Assembly (NCBI GenBank): GCA_025642075.2
Contig: JAODUO010000180.1
Span: 822,065-886,064, forward strand
Origin: Ridgeia piscesae
Lineage: Eukaryota; Annelida; Polychaeta; Sabellida; Siboglinidae
Length of the DNA stretch: 64,000 nucleotides
Direction: 5' to 3'
Position numbers and translations under genes: made by a program. A model generated the notes under the pieces. That model searched no databases, had not been told where the DNA came from, and was given only the letters and a program-made list of their open reading frames with translations. Each line of letters opens with the position of its first letter. Within the stretch, counting starts at the first letter, position 1. This document shows positions 35,407-48,440 of this stretch, piece by piece.

Positions 35407-36395
35407 GATGTAAAGGACGAGCCAGTCAACCAGCCTTGCGCAGCCATCAGTTTACACAACTGCGAGCCTGTCATTCACAAGCTGTAACTAATTTGTATCA
35501 ACCATCTCAGAAGATGTCATGACACGTCCATCTTATGACACACATCGCCATGATGACAACAATAATGAAGAAAGTGATGCCATTTGGTGACACTCATGTG
35601 TACTATAACTATGGAGTGATGCCACCTGTTGACACCCATGTGTACTACAATGACCAGTCTGGGACGAGAGGTGCGAAAACCCACCACAGACTTGACTTGA
35701 TGAGTTGTACAGTCAGCCAAATAAACAGAGCAAACCTTGGACTGATTCAGAAGAGTGTGACTATGTGTGGACAGCTGGGGGAATGGAGGGGCAGGGGTGT
35801 GGAAGGGCTGGGAGGAGTGGAAGGGCTGGGGCTCAGTGGGAAGGTTGGGAGAGTGGAAGGGCTGGGAGGAATGAAAGGGCTGGGAGGAGTGGAAGGGCTG
35901 GAGGAGAGGGAAGGTTGGGAGAGTGGAAGGGCTGGGAGGGCTGGGAGGAGTGGATTAGGGCTGGGGGAGTGGGAAGGTTGGGAGAGTAGAAGGGCTGGGA
36001 GGAGTAGAAGGGCTGGGGGAATGGCAGGGTTGGAGGAGTGAGAGTGTTGGGGAGTGGGAGGGTTGTGGGAGTGGCAGGGCTGGGGAGAGTGGAGGAGCTA
36101 GGGGAGTGGAGTGGCTGTGGGGGAGTGGAGGGGTTGGGGGATTGGAGGGGTTGGACGAGTGGGAGGGTTGGTGGAGTGTGAGGGTTGGGGAATGAGACAA
36201 ATGTGGAAAACCAGGATCTAGAATATGTTGACATGAACTACAGTGTGACCCTGGACCAAAAGGTCAGGAGTCTGACCCAGGTCAGCAGAGGTCACTTATA
36301 CTGAAGTCCACCGTAAGAATGATGCAGACACTGACAAGCAGGTGGGTGATGGAGACACCTGGTGACAGTGATATGCTGATGGTTGTAAATTAACT
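35407..36395 (+). pseudogene. Fragment F: orphan receptor tail exon, frameshifted and invaded by a minisatellite
   Basis: The left end (GATGTAAAGGACGAGCCAGT) aligns with the start of the gene E tail exon, but the splice-acceptor AG is mutated. It then encodes GDTHVYYNY and DTHVYYNDQSG. After a frameshift come ELYSQPNKQSKP and CDYVWTAGG, then an expanded GGAGTGGAAGGGCTGG array, then decayed equivalents of LEYVDI (36220), VTYTEV (36293) and the C-terminus (to 36395). No upstream exons accompany it. Same family, not functional as read. Confidence 0.78.
35775..36190 (+). repeat. ~18-bp G-rich minisatellite grown from the Gly-rich tail linker
   Basis: Irregular units like GGGAGTGGAAGGGCTGGGA occupy the place where gene E encodes a short GGSGGAGGSGG linker. 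Strand asymmetry is extreme (G-rich on +), so quadruplex formation is possible. Confidence 0.88.
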
Positions 36396-36898
36396 ATATA
36401 AAAACATTAGTACAGCAATATGTAACTAAGATGTTCATACACGCAATATTATACAATTAATTATTAAACAGTTGTCATTAAAAATAATCATCACATTTGA
36501 AAGATAAATAAATGTTTAGACACTATTTAAACATGAAATTGTAGATCTTCAATGAGAGCAGATTATAGACAATCTAGTATATAATAATAATATAGATTAG
36601 TATGCATGCTGATAGAATTTTACTACTAAATTCTGCGGTCCTTCAGACATTTGATTTGTAGAAAACCATTACTGGTAGCATTTGTTGATACCCCTAATTT
36701 ATTAATATTAGTAATAATATTAATAATAGTAATAATAATATTGGCAATAGTTAAAGATTGTTCGCAACAGATGGAAGCCCAAGAATCAGTTGGGAGTCCT
36801 AGACTCACTTGAAGTATGCTCTGCCTGTATTACAGAAGTCATGGTCTGGTAATGTTCAACTGTGGAGACTGAAGATAGTAAGCGTAAATGGTACATAT

Positions 36899-36931
36899 TG
36901 TGTGCGGCCAAGCATGACAACCAACTGAGGT
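36899..36931 (+). promoter_or_regulatory. Shared upstream element (G copy)
   Basis: TGTGTGCGGCCAAGCATGAC followed by AACCAACTGAGG, about 435 bases before the gene G start; counterpart of the blocks upstream of E, H and I. Confidence 0.35.
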
Positions 36932-37164
36932 AGCAAACTAAAAATAAACTCTGTGTTTCTTTCAACAAGAGGGGACAAACAGGCTGCAGAGTTACCAGAA
37001 ACAACAATATCAGGAAATCAAGCTGGTGTCAATGGCTGTGACTCAACAGTTGGGTCTGAGTAACAGCTCTGGCTACATTCCAGTGTCACACTTGACAGGG
37101 CTAACAACAAACAAGTCTCCGAGTATGTGCTGCTTGTTGTGGACATATTCAGGTCAGTGAATTC

Positions 37165-37262
37165 AAATTAGAAAGAGATGGAGATTGGAAAGAAACTATT
37201 TAGTGCAACATAGTTACAGGAAAGTCAACATTAATGGTTGAATTAGTTTATCAAAGTCAAAG
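37165..37262 (+). mobile_element. Short CR1 endonuclease-region fragment
   Basis: The bases TAACATAGTTACAGGAAAGT and surroundings match the CR1 endonuclease region at 40090-40140 (and 18550-18600) with scattered differences. Only ~100 bases are preserved. Confidence 0.65.
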
Positions 37263-37333
37263 GTAGTGCTGTCTTGTGATAGAATTTTGTATGCAGATTT
37301 CTATCAAAAGGTCAGCCAGAAGACCTAGGCACC

Positions 37334-40300
37334 ATGTTGCTGTTTGACTCTCATGGGACACTCTTACTGACAGTGTTGTGTGTCATCTGTCCACAGACTG
37401 TGGGAACTACCAGTGTACCAGGTAAGTTCTTAACTTCAATTTTATTATGTACATAATACTGATATGCACAAAAACATATCAATATTTCATCTACTGGGTA
37501 CTGGCTGCCGTTCAATACCATCTGTGAAGTTGTGCAGGAAACCACAGAATAAAAATGTGCACCATGCAACTGCGTGGTGTCATAACATGGACCACACTGT
37601 GTACAGTCTCACGTTTAGTCCACAGGCTGTATGAAATAGGTTGCTGACCCCTGTTATGTACCAGTGATAAATCACTAAATGCAACGTGTTAACAGTTATC
37701 ACAGTAACTCAATAGAAAATAGGGGAATATCCTGTTAAAGATGCCACTGATACAGTAACTTGGTCAAGTGAAGAGATGGCAGCTTCACCAGATGTTGTCT
37801 CTAACGGCAAGTAACTTACTGTGTCTGTTTACAGAGACTATTGAAGGCTGTCTCTATGAACACAATGGTACATTCAAGTTGCACTGTGAAGATCACCAAT
37901 ACATTGATATGCAGTATGCAAGACTGGGAAGAAGTGCTCAACACTGTCGGAATAACAGAACCTGTTGTCCACTGACAAATATTTGTGAGAACTTTGCAGA
38001 CTCCAATCTTAATGGACAACAGTGGAAATCATGTAATGGAAAGCAACAATGTGAAATAACTGTATTGAGAAACGACTGCTCGAACTCATCTGAAAGTTAC
38101 GACACTGACTATGAATTAGTTACGTACCACTGCTACAACAAGTCCATGGGTAAGTTTCTACTAAACTGTTCAATATATTTCATTTATCCACTGGAGAAAT
38201 ATGGAAACAGTAGAATGGTATAAATTATTCTCCAAATGGAACAACCTGAGTAGTTTAAAATAAACATATTTTAATGGCAGTAATTATTGCCCTGGCATGT
38301 TGCTCCACGGGTGGTATAAGCTACAGTAATTATTGCCCTGGCATGTTGCTCCACGGGTGGCATAAGCCAGAGATCTTTCTGTTGCAGCTGTAACCACATC
38401 TCACACAGCAACAGCCACAGTTGCCATGACAACAGACACTGTCAGCAGCTATGTGCCACCCAGCAGAAACAACAGCACTGGCACTGCCAACAGTCAGGCA
38501 AATGTTGGTAAGAAAACAGACAGGACTTCCTGAAACATCTCCTAGTGCATCATTAGTGTAATTTTTTATCCATTGATATCACGGCTCAGTGAAGACAACA
38601 GATCAAAAGTCCCCACATTAGTTCTGGTATCCTTCAGATGACAGTTAAGATATGACCAGCTGTGACGTGTCTTCCCAGTATGTTGTGTGTGAGGTGTTTG
38701 TGTGTCATGAGGAATAGTTGAAAAAATATTGCAAAAGTGGTGCCACCTGGTGTATGCTTATTAAGAATAATCTCATAAAGAATATTAAAACATGATTTAG
38801 CATAAAGTACTGTTTACACAAATTACATAATTTTTACGTTGAAAAAATAACAACACTACTGTAATACACCACAGTAACAGCTAGGGGGCTAACTAAATAT
38901 GAATAAGTGCCACTGTGATGTTGTTGTTTTTCTTGTTGTTGTTGTTGCTGTTGTTGCAGGTCTTATAGCAGGTCTGGCAACAGCGGCATGTGTCATAGTC
39001 ATTGCTGCTGTCTTAGTCGTTTTAGTCTACAGAAGGAGGTGAGTGAATAAGTTTGTAGTAATGTATGATTTCCAAATGTGCCAGTGAGAGACATCATTTA
39101 GCTGAGAAGAAGCAGGAACTAATATTTGTTGATTATTACAATTTCCCTCACTTATTTGAATAATGATCAAAAATGTGACAGACGATTGCAAATATGAACA
39201 AAGTTAAATAGACAAAACAAGGTGTCAACATTTAAGCATTTAATTACTAGTAAATTTCTTATATATAAAACAAGAGCTTGAGATGTCATCAGTAGTTTAC
39301 GGGTACAGAATGTATTGGGGCATGGCCAAGGGGGGTCTATATTAGTACATGTAGGGACGAACAATGCAGACAGGGATGGAACAACCAGGATAGTAAAGAG
39401 ATACAGAGAGTTGGTAGAGACACTGAAGAAGACGAGAGTTGAACAGATCATACTCTCAGGAATATTGCCAGTGATGAGGGGAAGGGGAACAACATTTAGA
39501 AATTGCAAGAGGATGGCAATTAACGGACTATTAGAGCAGATGTGTGAAGAAGAAGGAGTTGGATTTGTAGATTTGTGGGGATATTTTGTTGGTAAAGAAG
39601 ACATGTTTATGAGAGATGGCCTCCATCTAAGCGGAAAGGGCGCAACAGTGTTCTCCGAGAACCTTCTTCGATCGATGAATAATGGAACTGGTTGCAACTT
39701 TTTAAACTAGTTTCGCAGGGGGGATACACAGAGAAGCCAAATACTAGAGGCATAGATAAAGATAGCAAAAAGACATCAGCAAAGAACAGCCTGGAAAGCC
39801 CTACGGAATGTGGTTATAAATGTGTTTGTTTAAATGCAAGGAGCATAGTAAACAAAAGAAATGAACTAAACATTATGGTAGAAGATATTGACCCTCACAT
39901 AATAGGTATAACTGAATCTTGGGCCACACCCGATATATCAGATGCCGAATTAGGAATGACAGGGTATGTAATGTTTAGGAAAGATAGATTAGGAAGAAGG
40001 GGAGGCGGAGTTATTTTATATATTAAAGAATCCATCCAAGCTTATGAAATAAAATTAGAAAAAGAAGCAGAATGTGAAGAAGCTGTCTGGTGTAACATAG
40101 TTACAGGAAAGTCAACATTAACTGTTGGGTTAGTGTATCGGAGTCCAAACATAAGCATGGAAGAGAATGAAAAATACATAACGCTATCAAAGAAGTGAGT
40201 AAACGGGACTGTATTATTATGGGGGATTTTAACCATGGGCATATACAGTGGACATCTCTACAGAGTACCGGGAGAGAGGATCAAGAGTTTTTAAATTTAG

Positions 40301-43146
40301 TACAAGATAGTTTCCTTTCTCAACATGTGTTAGAAGCAACCAGGGGCGAGAACGTGTTAGACATAGTATTGAGCTCACAGAAGGAATTTGTTGATAATGT
40401 CAAGATATGTGAGCCACTGGGGTGTAGTGATCACAACCAGATACATTTTATCATCAAAGTAAAGGGAGAACGGAATAGAAAAATAAGGTACAGGAAAAAT
40501 TTTCACAAAGGAAGATATAAGGACATGAGGGAATATTTAGCAAAGATAGACTGGAATAACACACTGAAGAATAAGACAGCAACAGAATGCTGGAATATTT
40601 TAAAGAGTGAAATTGACTGCGTCGTTGACAAATTTGTCCCCTGAAAAAACAGGGAAACGGTCAAAGAAGAAACACTTATCGAAGGAAGCCATTAGAAAAA
40701 TCAAGTACAAGCAAATGATGTGGAAGACATATAGACATACCGGAAGTGAAGAAGACTATAGCATTTATAAAGAAGCACTTAATCAAGCTACAGCTGAAAT
40801 TAGAAATTCAAAGAGAAGCTACGAACAAAAAATAGCTTTTAATATAAAACATGACAGCTAGAGTTTTTATGCGTATGTTCGAAGTAAACAGAAAGTTCAG
40901 GATAAGGTCGGTCCTCTAGAAGGTAGTGATGGAAACATAATAACAGAGGATTCTTAATGGCAGAAAACCTAAATGAGTACTTTAGTTCGGTGTTTACCAG
41001 GGAAGATATTAGTATATTACCAGTACTTGAGACTAAGTTCGAAGGGAGAGAGTTTGACTATTTAGGACAACTAATTGTAACCCCAACAATGGTAGCTATG
41101 AAAATAAGAGATATGAAGGATAATAAATCACCTGGAGTGGATGGGATTCCTCCCAAATTACTATTGGAAATTGTAGAACAAATCAGCATACCGCTTGCAA
41201 CAGTGTTCAATTTGTCATTAGAGGAGGGAATAGTTCCGTTAGAATGGAAAGAAGCAAACATTATACCATTATTTTAAAAAGGTTCCAGAAACAAGTCAGA
41301 GAACTATAGACCAGTGAGTTTAACATCGGTGATTTGCAAACTATTAGAAAGACTAATTAAAGATCACCTGGTTGATTTTCTTGTTAAAAATAAATTGATA
41401 AACCCATCTCAACATGGGTTTTTAAAAGCGAGGTCATGCTTAACAAATATGTTATGTTTTTTGGAAGATGTCACAAAGTGGCTAGATGAGGGATCACCAG
41501 TAGATATAATCTACTTAGATTTTAAAAAGCCTTTGACAAAGTGCCACACCAAAGACTACTACTTAAACTAAAGGCCCATGGCATAGGAAATGGAATCATC
41601 AACTGGATAGAAAAATGGCTTATTGATAGAAGACAAAGAGTAGTAGTTGATGGGGAGGTTTCAAACTGGAAAGCAGTTTTGAGTGGAGTACCGCAGGGAT
41701 CAGTACTGGGACCTATTTTATTCTTAATATATATCAATGATTTGGATGATGACATAACAAGCAAGGTGTTGAAGTTTGCGGACGACACAAAAGTGTTTAG
41801 GAAAATTAAAAGTGATGCAGATAGACAGCATTTACAAGATGATCTTAATAAGTTGATAGAATGGTCTGAAAAGTGGCAAATGCTGTTTAATTTTGGAAAG
41901 TGTAAGTGCCTTCACACAGGACATGGGAATGAAGATGCACAATATACAATGGGTGATACTGTACTAAATACTACCTTAAAGGAAAAGGACTTAGGGTTAA
42001 CTATTAGTGCTGACATGAAGGTAACAGAGCAGTGTGGAATTGCAGCAGCGAAGGGAAACCAAATTCTTGGATTAATTAGGCGAAATATAGTGTACAAAGA
42101 AAAAGAACTAATAATACCGCTGTATAAAACAATAGTTAGGCCTCACTTAGAGTATTGTATACAAGCATGGAGGCCATATCGCAAGAAGGATATTGATATG
42201 CTAGAAAGAGTACAAAGGAGAGCAACCAAAATGATACAAAAACTCAAGAATATTAGTTATGAAATGCGTCTAAAATGCGTCTAAATATTGAATGGATATG
42301 AAAATATTGACAGAAATATTTTTTTCACAGTCAAGGAAGAGAGAAGGACTAGAGGACATGGAGTTACATTAGCAAAGAAGCAGGGTAGACTAGATATTAG
42401 AAAATTTTCATTTTCACAAAGAACAGTAAACGAATGGAACAGATTATCAGCTGATTGTGTAGGTGCTAGTAGTGCTAATATATTTAAAAATAAAATCGAC
42501 ATATACCTAAGAAGGGCGGGGTATACTTAGATAGATAGGTTGGACTCTCGATAAGCCAAATGGCTTCCTAGTCCACCTGCCATCTAGAGTTGAATCTCTA
42601 GGTGGCAATCTTGTTAAATCTTGTTAAATTTTGTATAGTACACACTAGAAGACATTTTTATTATAGAAGACATTTCATATTTTTTATTTCCCCAGACAAA
42701 GACGTCCAGCTACCCTTCTCACACAGGACACTCAGCCCACAAGTAGTTTGAAAAAGGCGGCACACTCCAACCAATCAGAACCTGGCACAAGTCCATTTGA
42801 CACCATCCCAGAGGACATTGTGACACATCCACCTGGTGACACACATGTGTACTACAACACCAGACAGACAATGACGCCACCTGTTGCTGAACATGTGTAC
42901 CAGACCGAGCAGTCTGGGATGAGAGGAGCAAAGAAGAAACTACCAAACAACCTCCAGATGTCGCCGGATGTTCCACTTGATGAGCTGTACAGCAAGCCAA
43001 ACAAACAGAGAAAACCTAGGAATGACTTAGAAATCAAAAATATATATGCTGAGGTCAAACCTAGGAACACTGAGCAACAGGTGGACAGCAGAGAGACACC
43101 TGGTGATGATGATGTCATAATGGTCGAGAATGACCTCTACAGTTAA
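37334..43146 (+). CDS. Gene G: single-domain SUEL-lectin receptor with short tail (complete, 350 aa)
   Basis: Exons 37334-37421, 37835-38149, 38388-38507, 38960-39038 and 42696-43146 (1053 nt) join in frame. Residues 1-29 are the signal peptide (LCVICPQT, so CPQT instead of CQQT). Residues ~30-134 are the lectin-type domain (ARLGRSAQHC, TCCPL, CNGKQQC, DTDYELVTYHC). Residues ~135-174 are a short Thr/Ala stalk, ~175-200 the membrane helix (LIAGLATAACVIVI...VYRR), and 201-350 the tail. The tail has HVYYNT (YxN), HVYQTE, ELYSKP (YxxP), NIYAEV and NDLYS. It is the shortest tail: the first ITIM-like site (LDYIEI/LEYVDI) is missing and the second has Asn at -2, so it fits ITIM only loosely. Intron 4 holds a CR1 copy in sense orientation. 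An AATAAA at 43254-43259 is a candidate polyadenylation signal. Confidence 0.83.
38277..38370. repeat. Direct duplication of ~46 bp in gene G intron 2
   Basis: AGTAATTATTGCCCTGGCAT plus TGTTGCTCCACGGGTGG occurs twice in tandem just upstream of the stalk exon. Confidence 0.9.
39315..39710 (+). pseudogene. CR1 ORF1 esterase segment (copy 2)
   Basis: 131 residues open, with the GTNN block (Asn of the SGNH set) and DGLH (Asp-His of the catalytic set). The nucleophile block GDS is lost by 5' truncation. Confidence 0.75.
41541..42284 (+). pseudogene. CR1 reverse transcriptase palm and thumb (copy 2)
   Basis: 247 residues open, with PHQRLLLKLKAHGIGN, SGVPQGSVLGP, FADDTK (catalytic aspartates present) and VQRRATKMI. 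It ends at a stop caused by the deletion near 42282; the C-terminal part continues at 42288-42530. Confidence 0.82.
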
Positions 43147-43796
43147 ATAATGTCGTATTACACACGATATACACACAGACAATATATAATTATTAATCGT
43201 AAACACAGACTACATTCTTGCATAGATTGAAGGTGTTGGTGGGTGAATGTTAAAATAAACCACCAGTGACTGTGACAGTCCTAGCTGCGAGCAGACATTA
43301 TACTTGAGTGTGTGTTTATGAAGACTTCTGTTTGTGAATGCCTTCATATTTGCTTCTGTATCAAATCACGTTAACTAAATATTATTAACAACATTCAAAT
43401 CATCTGTACATATAAAGCTTGAATTTTAGTGTGATCCATTATTGCATATTATTAACTTTGTGTAGTCATTTTAAACAGATGTACCTCTTCAATTACTTTA
43501 AAATGTTTAATATGGTAGACATTTATACAAACATTAATTATTAACCTTTTTACAAGCTTTGAATGTGTTAAATAGATATTCTGTTAAGTATTTGACTGTA
43601 CTTTATAAGTCATATTAATATTTTTCACTCTTTTCCTAAATTGTTTTATTTGTACAATGCACAGATCCATTAAGTAGCTAACAGTGCTATAAAATACATT
43701 AGTAATATAATTTGAGATTTTATTAATAAAATATTTTCATCAATCTCCACATATTAAAAAATATATAAAATGTACTGGTGAATTGTCTTGCCTAGT
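43147..43796. other. 3' flank of gene G, no gene seen
   Basis: AT-rich sequence with a candidate AATAAA at 43254; nothing else recognised before the satellite. Confidence 0.5.
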
Positions 43797-46700
43797 GACA
43801 CACAGTGACTGACACACAGTGAGTGACACACAATGAGTGACACACAATGAGTGACACACAGTGAGTGACACACAGTGAGTGACACACAATGAGTGACACA
43901 CAATGAGTGACACACAGTGAGTGACACACAGTGAGTGACACACAGTGAGTGACACACAATGAGTGACACACAATGAGTGACACACAATGAGTGACACACA
44001 GTGAGTGACACACAGTGAGTGACACACAGTGAGTGACACACAATGAGTGACACACAATGAGTGACACACAGTGAGTGACACACAGTGAGTGACACACAAT
44101 GAGTGACACACAATGAGTGACACACAATGAGTGACACACAGTGAGTGACACACAGTGAGTGACACACAATGAGTGACACACAATGAGTGACACACAGTGA
44201 GTGACACACAGTGAGTGACACACAATGAGTGACACACAATGAGTGACACACAGTGACTGACACACAGTGAGTGACACACAATGAGTGACACACAATGAGT
44301 GACACACAGTGAGTGACACACAGTGAGTGACACACAATGAGTGACACACAATGAGTGACACACAATGAGTGACACACAGTGAGTGACACACAGTGAGTGA
44401 CACACAATGAGTGACACACAATGAGTGACACACAGTGAGTGACACACAGTGAGTGACACACAATGAGTGACACACAATGAGTGACACACAATGAGTGACA
44501 CACAGTGAGGGGAGTGACACACATGAGTGAACACACAATGAGTGACACACAATGAGTGACACACAATGAGTGACACACAGTGAGTGACACACAGTGAGTG
44601 ACACACAATGAGTGACACACAATGAGTGACACACAATGAGTGACACACAGTGAGTGACACACAGTGAGTGACACACAATGAGTGACACACAGTGAGTGAC
44701 ACACAATGAGTGACACACAGTGAGTGACACACAATGAGTGACACACAGTGAGTGACACACAATGAGTGACACACACACATGAGTGACACACAATGAGTGA
44801 CACACAGTGAGTGACACACAGTGAGTGACACACAGTGAGTGACACACAATGAGTGACACACAGTGACTGACACACAGTGAGTGATACACAGTGAGTAACA
44901 CACAGTGAGTGACACACAATGAGTGACACACAATGAGTGACACACAGTGAGTGACACACAGTGAGTGACACACAATGAGTGACACACAATGAGTGACACA
45001 CAATGAGTGACACACAATGAGTGACACACAATGAGTGACACACAGTGAGTGACACACAGTGAGTGACACACAATGAGTGACACACAATGAGTGACACACA
45101 ATGAGTGACACTACACACGTAGTGACACACATGAGTGACACACAGATGAAAAGGTGACACACAGTGAGTGACACACAATGAGTGACACACAAGTGAGTGA
45201 CACACAATGAGTGACACACAAGTGAGTGACACACAGTGAGTGACACACAGTGAGTGACACACAGTGAGTGACACACAGTGAGTGACACACAATGAGTGAC
45301 ACACAGTGACTGACACACAGTGAGTGATACACAATGAGTAACACACAGTGAGTGACACACAGTGAGTGACACACAGTGAGTGACACACAGTGAGTGACAC
45401 ACAGTGAGTGACACACAGTGAGTGACACACAGTGAGTGACACACAGTGACTAGTGACTGACACACAGTGAGTGACACACAGTGAGTGATACACAATGAGT
45501 GACACACAGTGACTAGTGACTGACACACAGTGAGTGACACACAATGAGTGAACACATGATGACACACAGTGAGTGACACACAATGAGTGACACACAGTGA
45601 GCACACAGTGAGTGACACACAATGAGTGACACACAGTGACACACAGTGAGTGACACACAGTGAGTGACACACAAGTGAGTGATGACACACATGAGTGACA
45701 CACAGTGAAAAAGTAGTGATACACAGGGGACACACAGTGAGTGACACACAATGAGTGACACACAGTGACTGACACACAGTGAGTGACACACAATGAGTGA
45801 CACACAGTGAATGCCACACAGTGAGTGATACACAATGAGTGACACACAGTGACACACAGTGAGTGACACACAGTGAGTGACACACAGTGAGTGACACACA
45901 GTGAATGTCACACACAGTGAGTGACACACAGTGACACACAGTGAGTGACACACAGTGAGTGACACACAGTGAGTGACACACAGTGAGTGACACACAATGA
46001 GTGACACACAGTGACTGACACACAGTGAGTGACACACAATGAGTAACACACAGTGAATGACCACACAGTGAGTGACACACAATGAGTGACACACAGTGAC
46101 ACACAGTGAGTGACACACAGTGAGTGACACACAGTGAGTGACACACAGTGAGTGATCACATGACTAGTGACTGACACACAAATGACACACAGTGAGTGAT
46201 ACACAAGATGAACACAAAAGTGACTGACACACAGTGAGTGACACACAATGAGTGACACACAGTGACTGACACACAGTGAGTGACACACAATGAGTGACAC
46301 ACAGTGAATGCCACACAGTGAGTGATACACAATGAGTGACACACAGTGACACACAGTGAGTGACACACAGTGAGTGACACACAGTGAGTGACACACAGTG
46401 AATGTCACACACAGTGAGTGACACACAGTGACACACAGTGAGTGATACACAGTGAGTGACACATAATGAGTGACACACAGTGACACACAGTGAGTGATAC
46501 ACAGTGAGTGACACATAATGAGTGACACACAGTGAGTGACACACAGTGAGTGATACACAGTGAGTAACACACAGTGAGTGACACACAGTGAGTGACACAC
46601 AGTGAGTGATACACAGTGAGTAACACACAATGAGTGACACATAATGAGTGACACACAGTGAGTGACACACAGTGACACACAGTGAGTGATACACAGTGAG

Positions 46701-48070
46701 TAACACACAATGAGTGACACACAGTGAGTGACACACAGTGACACACAGTGAGTGATACACAGTGAGTAACACACAGTGAGTGACACATAATGAGTGACAC
46801 ACAGTGAGTGACACACAGTGAGTGATACACAGGGAGTGACACACAGTGAGTGACACACAGTGAGTGATACACAGTGAGTGACACACAGTGAGTGACACAC
46901 AGTGAGTGACACACAGTGAGTGACACATAATGAGTGACACACAGTGAGTGACACACAGTGAGTGATACACAGTGAGTAACACACAGTGACACACAGTGAG
47001 TGATACACAGTGAGTGACACACAGTGAGTGATACACAGTGAGTAACACACAATGAGTGACACACAGTGAGTGACACACAGTGAGTGATAAACAGTGAATG
47101 TCACACACAGTGAGTGACACACAGTGAGTGACACACAGTGACACACAGTGAGTGATACACAGTGAGTGATACACAGTGAGTGACACATAATGAGTGACAC
47201 ACAGTGACACACAGTGAGTGATACACAGTGAGTGACACATAATGAGTGACACACAGTGAGTGACACACAGTGAGTGATACACAGTGAGTAACACACAGTG
47301 AGTGACACACAGTGACACACAGTGAGTGATACACAGTGAGTAACACACAATGAGTGACACACAATGAGTGACACACAGTGAGTGACACACAGTGACACAC
47401 AGTGAGTGATACACAGTGAGTAACACACAATGAGTGACACACAGTGAGTGACACACAGTGACACACAGTGAGTGATACACAGTGAGTAACACACAGTGAG
47501 TGACACATAATGAGTGACACACAGTGAGTGACACACAGTGAGTGACACACAGTGAGTGACACACAGTGAGTGACACACAGTGAGTGATACACAGTGAGTG
47601 ACACATAATGAGTGACACACAGTGACACACAGTGAGTGATACACAGTGAGTGACACATAATGAGTGACACACAGTGACACACAGTGAGTGATACACAGTG
47701 AGTAACACACAGTGAGTGATACACAGTGAGTGACACACAGTGAGTGACACACAGTGAGTGACACACAGTGAGTGACACACAATGAGTGACACACAGTGAG
47801 TGACACACAGTGAGTGACACATAATGAGTGACACACAGTGAGTGACACACAGTGAGTGACACACAGTGAGTGACACACAGGGAGTGACACACAGGGAGTG
47901 ACACACAGTGAGTGACACACAGTGAGTGACACACAATGAGTAACACACAATGAGTAACACACAGTGAGTGACACATAATGAGTGATACACAGTGAGTGAC
48001 ACATAATGAGTGATACACTGTGAGTAACACACAATGAGTGGCACATAATGAGTGACACACAGTGACACAC
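43797..48070. repeat. ~14-bp satellite, over 4 kb
   Basis: Tandem units of GAGTGACACACAGT or GAGTGACACACAAT with occasional CTGACACACAGT, GATACACA, GTAACACACA and shorter units. The left half (to ~45100) mixes AGT and AAT variants; the right half (from ~46400) is richer in GATACACAGTGAGTAACACA types, so sub-families are segregated. The minus strand is stop-free in all three frames, giving Cys/His/Leu/Val-rich ORFs up to 784 codons that are not genes. Confidence 0.97.
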
Positions 48071-48084
48071 ATAAGCAAAGACAC

Positions 48085-48203
<119 letters not shown>

Positions 48204-48365
48204 CATGCACACACATTTTGTTACGTTGGTAGTATTATTTCATTCTCTATTGCACTCCCAGTGGGACTTATTTTGCTAAAAAGTATTGCCTAACAATCCA
48301 CATGTATTATCAGTATATTTTATGTGCTAGTCAAGCATAAGTTTGCAGTAAACAGGAATTACATA

Positions 48366-48440
48366 TGTGCATGCGTGCGTGCATGCGTGCGTGCGTGCGT
48401 GCGTGCGTGCATGCGTGCGTGCGTGCGTGCATGCGTGCAG
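48366..48440. repeat. (GTGC)n / (ATGC) microsatellite
   Basis: About 75 bases of GTGC with ATGC interruptions, reverse-complementary in kind to the (ACGC)n tract 165 bases upstream, so the two could pair. Confidence 0.93.

Larger units (their letters stand above)
36396..37333. other. Upstream flank of gene G, no gene seen
   Basis: AT-rich, with AAT/ATT runs near 36700-36750. It contains the shared upstream element (36899-36931) and a short CR1 piece (37165-37262). Confidence 0.5.
39302..42630 (+). mobile_element. CR1-clade LINE, copy 2 (5'-truncated, few disabling changes)
   Basis: Starts abruptly inside the ORF1 esterase domain (HVGTNNADRDG block, then DGLHLSGKGA near 39615-39645). ORF2 then opens with CLNARSIVNKR and contains TESWATPD, GRRGGGVILYI, GDFNHGHIQW and SDHNQ of an AP-endonuclease. 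The reverse transcriptase follows: SPGVDGIPPK, YLDFKK, SGVPQGSVLGPILF and FADDTKVF. ORF2 is interrupted near 40195, 40640, 40860, 41275 and 41530, and ~60 bases are deleted near 42282. The 3' hairpin and CTTGTTAAAT repeats match copy 1. Inserted between the membrane and tail exons of gene G, same orientation. Confidence 0.88.

Noticed and set aside
35407..36395. Fragment F as an alternative last exon of gene E
   Set aside because: The homologous acceptor AG is mutated and there is a frameshift between the YYN and YxxP parts.
39692..42530. Host reverse transcriptase or endonuclease gene
   Set aside because: The ORFs are parts of a CR1 LINE with a 3' hairpin tail and a second copy at 17100-21146.
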